6,472 nucleotides of DNA from Gammaproteobacteria bacterium (lineage in GTDB: Bacteria > Pseudomonadota > Gammaproteobacteria > J044): assembly GCA_026995955.1 (NCBI GenBank), contig JALWNJ010000110.1:1-6472 (forward strand), read 5' to 3'. Positions 1 to 6,472 of the stretch are shown piece by piece. A program made the translations under genes and the position numbers. The notes beneath the pieces were generated by a model. That model had not been told where the DNA came from, ran no database searches, and saw nothing but the letters and a program-made list of their open reading frames with translations. Within the stretch, counting starts at the first letter, position 1. Each line of letters starts with the position of its first letter.

Positions 1-636
<636 letters not shown>

Positions 637-645
637 GAACTTGGT

Positions 646-698
646 GCGAGGGGCGGCAGGGCTCCGCTCCTCCTCGCATCATGCCCCCAGCCCCTCGC
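646..698 (+). terminator. Possible hairpin terminator after purD
   Basis: Starting 12 bases after the purD stop, GAGGGGCGG (648-656) can pair with CCGCTCCTC (664-672) around a 7-base loop; the 9-bp stem contains one G-U pair. An alternative, longer-range fold pairs GCGAGGGGC (646-654) perfectly with GCCCCTCGC (690-698). The position fits a transcription end for purD, but no U-tract follows, so an intrinsic terminator is only possible. The palindromic character may equally belong to the repeat unit. Confidence 0.3.
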
Positions 699-726
699 CA
701 CAGGAAAGGGTCTGTCCTCTCTGCAA

Positions 727-806
727 GGGACTTGGGACTGGGCGCGAGGTAAAACGAAGCCACCCCCTCGTCCCTCGCCACTCTCGTTCCGCCATCCGAA
801 AAAGGG
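727..806 (+). repeat. Degenerate third copy of the purD-flank repeat unit
   Basis: Bases 727-749 match the start of the flank unit behind purD (629-651) at 19 of 23 positions, both reading GGGACT..GG..CT.GG..CGAGG. The unit ends, as the other two do, with CCCTCGCCAC (772-781) and a nearby A-run plus G-run (799-808). Its middle is unrelated or strongly decayed. As in the first copy, the ends form an inverted repeat (GCGAGG at 744-749 against CCTCGC at 773-778). It carries no purD coding sequence, so the flank unit seems to have a life of its own. Confidence 0.5.
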
Positions 807-816
807 GGCCGTCCCA
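801..816. repeat. Degenerate copy of the AAAGGGGAC palindrome
   Basis: AAAGGGGGCCGTCCCA agrees with the first 16 bases of the perfect palindrome at 1002-1020 at 13 positions. It lies just before the antitoxin remnant, so that remnant (821-990) is bracketed by a decayed and an intact copy. A still weaker resemblance (AAAGGGTCTGTCC) begins at 705. A chance match is possible because the region is full of G and C runs. Confidence 0.35.
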
Positions 817-820
817 CTGC

Positions 821-990
821 TGTCTGCAACTTGCGCGACTCATGGAAGAGCAGGGGATCAGCAAAAGCGAAATGGCGCGCCGTATGCACACCAACCGTTC
901 CGCGCTTGATCGCCTGCTCGATCCCGACAACCCCTCTGTCACGCTGCTCGCGCACTCGGCATGTGCCTGCACATCGAGCTGGCTGCCTGA
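821..990 (+). pseudogene. Remnant of an XRE-type antitoxin (HTH) gene
   Basis: One frame from 821 to 949 reads LQLARLMEEQGISKSEMARR and on through MHTNRSALDRLLDPDNPSVTLL. This is the helix-turn-helix core of small XRE-type antitoxins of type II toxin-antitoxin pairs, usually about 95 residues long and sometimes mislabelled as Fis-family regulators. The family's C-terminal end, ALGMCLHIELAA followed by TGA (988-990), resumes in a different frame at 952. About 19 bases net, covering a TLxRAAx-like stretch, are therefore missing and the frame is broken. The N-terminal 40 or so residues are also absent: upstream sequence is the repeat unit. No partner toxin gene is visible on either side. I infer a dead fragment carried in by insertion or recombination. 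The family match is from memory of its signature; the frame break is directly visible. Confidence 0.75.
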
Positions 991-1001
991 CGAACGAACG
1001 G

Positions 1002-1020
1002 AAAGGGGACAGTCCCCTTT
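1002..1020. repeat. Perfect 19-bp palindrome
   Basis: AAAGGGGAC (1002-1010) and GTCCCCTTT (1012-1020) are exact inverted copies around a single A. The element sits 11 bases after the antitoxin-remnant stop and 7 bases before the second purD-tail copy begins at 1028, so it marks a junction. From memory, near-identical palindromes are scattered in many proteobacterial genomes and are often linked to REP-associated tyrosine transposases or small mobile cassettes; no transposase gene is in this window. It could form a cruciform or RNA hairpin, and could be a protein-binding operator. Confidence 0.7.
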
Positions 1021-1027
1021 AGCACCC

Positions 1028-1192
1028 CTGTGCGCCACCGCGCTGGGCGATACCGTTACCAACGCACAGCAACGCGCCTACCAGCTCGACGACCGAATGC
1101 ACTGGGGCGGCGCCCACCTGCGCTGCAACATTGGCTGGCGTGCGGCCGAATGGAACCGGAAAAGGACGAGAAACGAGAAACCAGGAACTTAG
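1028..1192 (+). pseudogene. Second, diverged copy of the purD 3' end
   Basis: Bases 1028-1192 read LCATALGDTVTNAQQRAYQL and on to NIGWRAAEWNRKRTRNEKPG-T before TAG. It corresponds to the last part of PurD (purD bases 484-636). Of the first 42 codons, 24 are identical, 8 differ silently and 10 change the residue, giving 32 of 42 residues the same. Several changes hit family-conserved positions: RRDIGWRA has become RCNIGWRA. There is no start and none of the ATP-grasp core, so it cannot make a working enzyme. The frame has no internal stop. It may be the original 3' end displaced when DNA entered behind purD, or a decaying tandem duplicate, or a fragment from a foreign purD; the sequence alone does not decide. 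Confidence 0.85.
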
Positions 1193-1196
1193 CCCA

Positions 1197-1222
1197 AGGA
1201 GGCAGAGCCCCCGCTGCTTCCT
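1197..1222 (+). terminator. Hairpin behind the duplicated purD tail
   Basis: AGGAGGCAG (1197-1205) pairs with CTGCTTCCT (1214-1222) over 9 bp with one G-U pair and an 8-base loop. It begins 5 bases after the TAG of the purD-tail copy. On the minus strand it lies 11 bases beyond the stop of the membrane gene, so it could end transcription from either side. No U-tract follows in either direction, so a role as terminator is weakly supported. Confidence 0.3.
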
Positions 1223-1233
1223 CTTACCAAGCC

Positions 1234-2349
1234 CTAGCCCCTCGCCACTGAAAAAGGGTTGCGAAAACCATCCCTTTCTTTATGCTCATCTATTTTTTTG
1301 TACAGATAAAGCCCCTTGCGAGGAAGCCCAAGCAACACATTGTTATCTTCATCATAAACATACAAAATATTACCGACATCCAATATAACCTTTACATTAC
1401 GAGTTATGCACACACCTTCGCTGCAAGAACTAACCACATTTGACGGGAGGTTAAACTCAGAGCTTTTCAAAAAATAATATTGTCTGTATACATCACCAAT
1501 CCCAAGAAATCTAAATGAATATTTGGCCATCCTATAAGAAGAAACAGGATGCAATAAAAACAAAACATAGATAAAAGAAATAACAATAAACCACAGAGAA
1601 GAAACAACCTGTCTACCCCACGAAACTGAACCAGAAATAATTGCTATTCTTTCAAATTCATCGATCTTTCTTGACGGCACCAAAATAAAATACTGAACAA
1701 CGCAAAACAGAACAAAAAATATAAATATACCAGAACCGGATATACTTCCTGTACCAATCATAGATTTTAATATATATAGAAAAATCAGCATTGAAATTGG
1801 AATAGATGCCCCCAGAAGAAAGTACGGCGCCCAAGCTTGGGCCATCAAGACTAGAGAATGACGACCACCATAAACTTCTGACCTTGAAAGAACTCTACGG
1901 TATTTTACTGCCCAAACCACAAAACCGAGCGAAGGAGCCACAAGAATAAAAAGAAAAACATTGTAATCAGCACCCCACCAATCCAGCAAGCCAAACTTAT
2001 ATCGAACATACATAACGAGATAATAAGCCGCAGGAATAACAAAATACATCAAAAATCCTATAACGGAATAAACATGGCTTTTTTCTCCGACAAAGAACAA
2101 ATCATAATACTTCTTTGGGGGGGCAATATGAACAATGATCGGAATAGCAAAATAAAAAATCACAAAAGCAGATATAAATAAACAAACAAAACCGACAAAC
2201 GCCAGAAACCCAACAATCCATGAATAACCAGATATAAATGCGCCTAATGGGACATCCTCGTTAACACAATAAATAAGAAAATAATATATGCCAACACAAA
2301 AGCCCCCTATCAACAAAAACTTGAAGGCCTGAATCAATCTTTGCCCCAT
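1234..2349 (-). CDS. Unrecognised AT-rich multi-pass membrane protein
   Basis: A 371-residue protein I cannot assign to a family. Hydrophobic segments lie near residues 8-28, 42-75 (one long or two short), 95-115, 130-148, 168-192, 207-224 and 249-267, so about seven or eight membrane passes. A polar C-terminal part (about 272-371) follows, containing a CSEGVC pair of cysteines. I chose ATG at 2349 because GGAG (2358-2361) lies 8 bases upstream; a TTG at 2376 would add nine residues. Base composition is strikingly AT-rich (by eye about 35-40% G+C, against two-thirds in the neighbours), with AAA, ATA and AAT codons common, which points to horizontal acquisition. The last eight residues (NPFSVARG) come from the GC-rich repeat, so the original stop seems lost. 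A C7 run in the coding strand sits at 2117-2123. It follows the antiporter gene on the same strand and may be cotranscribed. It could be a defence, effector-immunity or transport membrane protein; nothing visible decides. Confidence 0.75.
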   Translation of the reverse strand: MGQRLIQAFKFLLIGGFCVGIYYFLIYCVNEDVPLGAFISGYSWIVGFLAFVGFVCLFISAFVIFYFAIPIIVHIAPPKKYYDLFFVGEKSHVYSVIGFLMYFVIPAAYYLVMYVRYKFGLLDWWGADYNVFLFILVAPSLGFVVWAVKYRRVLSRSEVYGGRHSLVLMAQAWAPYFLLGASIPISMLIFLYILKSMIGTGSISGSGIFIFFVLFCVVQYFILVPSRKIDEFERIAIISGSVSWGRQVVSSLWFIVISFIYVLFLLHPVSSYRMAKYSFRFLGIGDVYRQYYFLKSSEFNLPSNVVSSCSEGVCITRNVKVILDVGNILYVYDEDNNVLLGLPRKGLYLYKKIDEHKERDGFRNPFSVARG

Positions 2350-2357
2350 AACCAACG

Positions 2358-2361
2358 CTCC
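2358..2361 (-). promoter_or_regulatory. Ribosome binding site fixing the membrane-gene start
   Basis: The minus strand reads GGAG, then 8 bases, then ATG at 2349. The upstream in-frame TTG at 2376 has no comparable site. A second GGAG (2365-2368) is 15 bases from the ATG, too far to serve it. Confidence 0.6.
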
Positions 2362-2406
2362 AATCTCCACCAACAAAACAATACAAGCTTAGACATTAGC
2401 GAAGAA

Positions 2407-3668
<1,262 letters not shown>

Positions 3669-3672
<4 letters not shown>

Positions 3673-4565
3673 GCGCCGCGGCCTCCGCCGCGCTCGCGCC
3701 GTGCCAGCTCGCGCTCGATGCGCTCCAGCCGCTGGTTGAGGCGCTGGAACTCGCGTCGCAGGTCGAGTTCTTCCTCGATGATCTCCTCGCGCAGCTCTTC
3801 CTTGAGTTCCTTTTCCACCGTACCGACCCGCTGGTGGACCTGAGCCTTGACCTCTTCCACCTTCTCCTCCACCTCGGTCACCTCACGGCCGACCAGATAG
3901 GCGGAGATGTTGGCGGTGACCAGAGAGAACACCACCACGCCAAGGACGATGATGACGGCACCGAAGGCACGCCCCTCGGGCGTGGTGGGTACCACATCGC
4001 CGTAGCCCACCGTGGTGATGGTGACCAGCGCCCACCACATCCCCTCCCAGGGGCTCTCGATCTGCGGTTCCAGGGCATCGATGATGAAGCCGGCGATGAA
4101 GATCACCATGGCGACGATGACCAGGGAATAGCCCAGCTTGTTGCGCGCCAGGATCTCGCGGATGGTGCGCGAGAAGCGGATGATGATGCCGACCACCAGC
4201 AGCAGGCGCAGCGAGCGCAGCACGGCGGCCATCGGCGTATAGGGCCACAGCAGGGGCAGGCCCACGGCGATGATGAACAGGTTCATCCAGTTGCAGCGCA
4301 GGTGACGCAGACGCCTGTCCACGACTGCGGTCGTGACCACCGTCTCCAGCACGAAGAAGCTCCACACGATCCAGTCGGTGAAGGCGATGTACTCCCTTGA
4401 CATGCGTCCGGTGATCTCGAGGTGCCACTCGATGGGCAGCCAGATGGCTACCATGATGAGGGGCCACTCGAAGAACCGGCCCCAGGCACGGGCGCGGGGA
4501 TTTTCGTCCAACGCCACGCCGGAGAGGCCGATCCAGCACTTGACATGACGGGCACCGAACCTCAT
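3669..4565 (-). CDS. Six-segment potassium-channel-type ion transporter
   Basis: A 298-residue inner-membrane protein of the voltage-gated-like ion channel superfamily. Segments: S1 about 32-50, S2 64-82, S3 94-108, S4 115-138 with Arg117, 120, 130, 133 and 136, S5 146-164, pore loop 174-190, S6 200-225. The K+ selectivity filter is intact: TTVGYGD (184-190). The S4 arginines are interrupted in the middle, and the acidic residue usually found in S3 appears to be Asn (NWMN, 93-96), so voltage gating may be weak or altered. After S6 comes a long charged helix, about 230-292, rich in Glu and Arg and likely a coiled coil for tetramer assembly; there is no RCK or cyclic-nucleotide domain. ATG overlaps the ubiI stop as ATGA, and its TGA overlaps the antiporter GTG. 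Upstream in-frame sequence is merely open frame over ubiI. K+ selectivity is expected from the filter; physiological role is inferred. Confidence 0.92.
3682..3686 (-). promoter_or_regulatory. Ribosome binding site for the antiporter GTG start
   Basis: The minus strand reads GGAGG, then 9 bases, then GTG at 3672. The site lies inside the last codons of the channel gene (its Gly-Arg-rich tail), so the antiporter can be initiated by ribosomes finishing the channel. It supports the unusual GTG start over any downstream ATG. Confidence 0.6.
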
Positions 4566-5764
4566 CGGCACTGCACCCGCGCCAGTTCCGGCAGGTCCCG
4601 GCGCAGCCCCAGGGCCTGGCGCATGAAGGCCTGCTTGAGCGCCGGCAGGCGGTCGGCCAGGGCCAGCCCGGCGCCGCGCAGCAGCCTGAGCGGCGTCAGG
4701 TCGTTGCCGAACAGGTAACGGAAGCCCTCCATGGCACGCATCATCAGCACATCCTCGCTGCGCCTGGCACGCTCGTAGGCACGCAACGCCGGCCACGCGC
4801 CGGGATCGCGACCGGGCTGCAGGCGCCCGACCAGACCGGCGGCGTCGAGCAGGCCAAGGTTGACGCCCTGCCCGGCCAGCGGATGAATGGTGTGCGCGGC
4901 ATCGCCGACCAGCGCCAGCCGCGGACGGGCATAGTGCGCCGCCTGACGGCCGGCCAGGGGGAAGGCGGCGCGTCGTCCGCGCACCTGCAGACGCCCCAGG
5001 CGGTCGCCGAAGGCGGCCTGCAGACGGGCGCTGAAGGCCGCGTCGTCCAGCGCCATCAGCTCGTCGGCAAGGGGACGATCGGCGCTCCAGACGATGGAGC
5101 ACTGCCGCACATCGGACAGCGGCAGCAGGGCCAGCGGACCGCTGGGCAGGAAGCGCTGCCACGCGGTGTACTGGTGGTCGCGTTCCAGATCGACAAGGCA
5201 GACGATGCCCTTCTGGCCGTAGTCGTGCTCGCTGTGGCCGATGCCGGCCAGATCGCGCAGGCGCGAGCGCGCCCCGTCGGCGCCGACCACCAGCCGGGCC
5301 TGCAGAACCTCGCCGTCGTCGAGCCCGACCCGCGCCCATTCCGGCCCGATCTCCAGCGTCTCCAGCCGCGCCGGACAGCAGCGCAACACCCCGTCCCTCC
5401 GTTCCAGGCGCTGCCAGGCGGCGAGCTGGATGACACGGTTCTCGATGATGTGGCCCAGATCGGGCTCGGCCATCTCGGCGGCGTCGAAACGGATCTCGCC
5501 GCCGCCTTCCTCCCAGACCACCATGCGGTCGTAGGGCGAGACGCGCATCGCCTGCATGGCCGGCCACAGCCCCAGATGCTCGAAGATGCGCTGCGAGGCG
5601 CGGCTGATGGCGGACACGCGCAGGTCCCAGTCGGCCTCGGGGTCGAAGGGCTGCGGCGGCCGCGCCTCGACCACCGCCACCTGAAAGTGGCGCTCTGCCA
5701 GGGCGCAGGCGAGCGTGGCCCCCACCATGCCGCCACCGACGATGACGACATCCACCGTCTTCAT
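4562..5764 (-). CDS. ubiI: Ubiquinone-synthesis FAD monooxygenase, UbiI (VisC) type
   Basis: A 400-residue flavoprotein of the UbiH/UbiF/UbiI/COQ6 family; in E. coli UbiI, also 400 residues, hydroxylates C5 of the ubiquinone precursor ring using O2 and NAD(P)H. FAD motifs are in order: the dinucleotide-binding GGGMVG (10-15) after a beta strand, LRVSAIS (48-54), the DG motif GADGARSRLR (161-170), and GDAAHTIHPLAGQGVNLG (287-304), which binds the FAD ribityl and pyrophosphate. Similarity to E. coli UbiI, as I recall it, runs end to end (GHIIENRVI, LALVGDAAHTIHPLAGQG, MQGFR-like MEGFRYLF, LPALKQAFMRQALGL). It sits directly after ubiH with an ATGA overlap, the same order as in E. coli; GAGG lies 8 bases before the ATG. 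Its TGA overlaps the channel start. Family membership is certain; which ring position it hydroxylates is less so, since some bacteria use broader-range members. Confidence 0.9.
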   Translation of the reverse strand: MKTVDVVIVGGGMVGATLACALAERHFQVAVVEARPPQPFDPEADWDLRVSAISRASQRIFEHLGLWPAMQAMRVSPYDRMVVWEEGGGEIRFDAAEMAEPDLGHIIENRVIQLAAWQRLERRDGVLRCCPARLETLEIGPEWARVGLDDGEVLQARLVVGADGARSRLRDLAGIGHSEHDYGQKGIVCLVDLERDHQYTAWQRFLPSGPLALLPLSDVRQCSIVWSADRPLADELMALDDAAFSARLQAAFGDRLGRLQVRGRRAAFPLAGRQAAHYARPRLALVGDAAHTIHPLAGQGVNLGLLDAAGLVGRLQPGRDPGAWPALRAYERARRSEDVLMMRAMEGFRYLFGNDLTPLRLLRGAGLALADRLPALKQAFMRQALGLRRDLPELARVQCR

Positions 5765-6472
5765 GAGGCCAGCCTCGCGATGCGGTCGAGCGGCGACAGC
5801 CCCCGGCCGAGCAGCGGCTGGCGACCGGCCAGGCCCATGTTGCGCCGTGCCAGGGCATGGCGCAGCGGCGGCAGCCGATCGACGGCGATCAGCCCGCAGG
5901 CGCGGGCATGGCCCAGCGGCGGCCAGGGGTTGGAGAACAGGCGTACCAGGAAATCGGTGTAGCCGGCGGTGAAGCGCAGGTCGTCGCGGCGCCAGGCGGC
6001 GAAACGCTCGAGCAGCGCAGGGCTGCCCGGGTCGTGGCCGTCATGGGCCGCCTGCCACAGCAGCTCGGCCAGCACGGCCACATCGCGCAGGCCCAGGTTG
6101 AGCCCCTGCCCGGCGACCGGATGCAGGGTGTGGGCAGCATTGCCGATGAGCACGCAGCGGCCGAGGTAGTCGGCCTCGCTGCGCCACAGGGCGAGCGGGT
6201 AGCTGGCGCGGCGCCCGACGCAGCCGATGCGTCCCAGGCGCCAGCCGAAGGCCTGCTGCAGCCCATCGCGGAAGCCGTCGTCGTCCTGCGCCATGCGTGC
6301 CTCGGCCTCGGCTGCGCGGTGGGTCCAGACCAGCGAACAGCGCCCGTCGCCCATCGGCAGCATGGCCAGCGGGCCGTGTTCGGTGAAGCGTTCGTAGGCG
6401 ACGCCCCGGTGGGGGCGTTCGGTGGCGACATTGGCGATCACCGCCACCTGGCCGTAGTCCTGCCGCCGCACG
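5761..6472 (-). CDS. ubiH: 2-octaprenyl-6-methoxyphenol hydroxylase UbiH, C-terminal part
   Basis: UbiH hydroxylates C6 (numbering differs between authors) of the ubiquinone precursor ring, an FAD- and O2-dependent step at the membrane-bound Ubi complex. The gene runs off the right end of the window, so its start and N-terminal FAD-binding fold are not seen; 237 complete codons including the stop are present. The visible part matches E. coli UbiH in recalled landmarks: VAVIANVATERPHRGVAYER, FTEHGPLAMLPMGDGRCSLVW, AFGWRLGRI, YPLAL, and the FAD motif GNAAHTLHPVAGQGLNLGLRD (here split: GNAAHT at visible residues 110-115, GQGLNLG at 121-127). The Asn in GNAAHT, where UbiI has Asp (GDAAHT), distinguishes UbiH from its neighbour. 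The stop TGA overlaps the ubiI ATG as ATGA. Upstream pepP would be expected by analogy with E. coli but lies outside. Confidence 0.93.
   Translation of the reverse strand, partial: VRRQDYGQVAVIANVATERPHRGVAYERFTEHGPLAMLPMGDGRCSLVWTHRAAEAEARMAQDDDGFRDGLQQAFGWRLGRIGCVGRRASYPLALWRSEADYLGRCVLIGNAAHTLHPVAGQGLNLGLRDVAVLAELLWQAAHDGHDPGSPALLERFAAWRRDDLRFTAGYTDFLVRLFSNPWPPLGHARACGLIAVDRLPPLRHALARRNMGLAGRQPLLGRGLSPLDRIARLAS

Larger units (their letters stand above)
1028..1260 (+). repeat. Long direct repeat, copy C (purD tail plus flank)
   Basis: This is the second copy of the 484-711 segment, offset by 544 bases at its start and 548 at AGGAACTT (1183-1190). Its left edge is 7 bases after the perfect palindrome. 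Its right edge, CCCTCGCCACTGAAAAAGGG, runs into the AT-rich DNA and forms the last codons of the minus-strand membrane gene. GC-rich sequence stops abruptly at this edge. Confidence 0.8.

Noticed and set aside
1251..1279. AAAGGG...CCCTTT as an intrinsic terminator at the edge of the AT-rich DNA
   Set aside because: The stem is only 6 bp around a 13-base loop, it has no proper U-tract, and it lies inside the membrane-gene coding sequence.
2350..2376. TTG start at 2376 for the membrane protein
   Set aside because: It would add nine residues but has no suitably spaced ribosome binding site, whereas ATG at 2349 has GGAG 8 bases upstream.
4566..5858. N-terminal extension of the channel protein into the ubiI region
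   Set aside because: The frame is open upstream but out of frame with the real ubiI gene and gives an Arg/Gly/Ala-rich sequence without domains. The ATGA overlap at 4562-4565 gives a natural start and a normal channel length.

Overview
The window is GC-rich chromosomal DNA from a gammaproteobacterium, interrupted by one AT-rich patch. PurD, UbiH and UbiI read much like their Escherichia coli counterparts, and the gene order ubiH-ubiI matches the E. coli pepP-ubiH-ubiI locus. The high G+C and dense 4-bp gene overlaps would suit a Chromatiales or Ectothiorhodospiraceae-type organism, but that placement is a guess.

Layout. (1) Bases 1-636, + strand: the C-terminal half of purD (purine biosynthesis), entering from outside the window. 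(2) 637-1233: no intact gene. It holds a diverged second copy of the purD 3' end with its downstream flank (1028-1260 copying 484-711), a third degenerate copy of the flank (727-806), a decayed XRE-type antitoxin fragment (821-990) and a perfect 19-bp palindrome (1002-1020). It looks like the scar of repeated insertion and recombination behind purD. (3) 1234-2349, - strand: an AT-rich gene for an unrecognised membrane protein with about seven membrane segments, probably acquired horizontally. (4) 2407-6472, - strand: four genes in transcription order ubiH (partial), ubiI, a six-segment potassium-channel-type protein and an NhaP-type cation/proton antiporter. Each junction is a 4-bp stop/start overlap (ATGA, ATGA, GTGA).

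How the genes fit together. purD and the ubi/ion-transport operon converge, so the repeats and the AT-rich gene occupy the space between two convergent core transcripts, a typical tolerated landing site. In the operon, two flavin monooxygenases of ubiquinone synthesis are translationally coupled to a K+ channel and an H+/cation antiporter. All four bear on the respiratory membrane or its ion gradients, but a shared function is inference. The AT-rich gene lies 57 bp behind the antiporter stop on the same strand and may be read as an operon tail.

I found no tRNA, rRNA, CRISPR array, intact insertion sequence or convincing promoter. The most unusual material is the layered repeat scar at 484-1260 and the unknown AT-rich membrane gene beside it.
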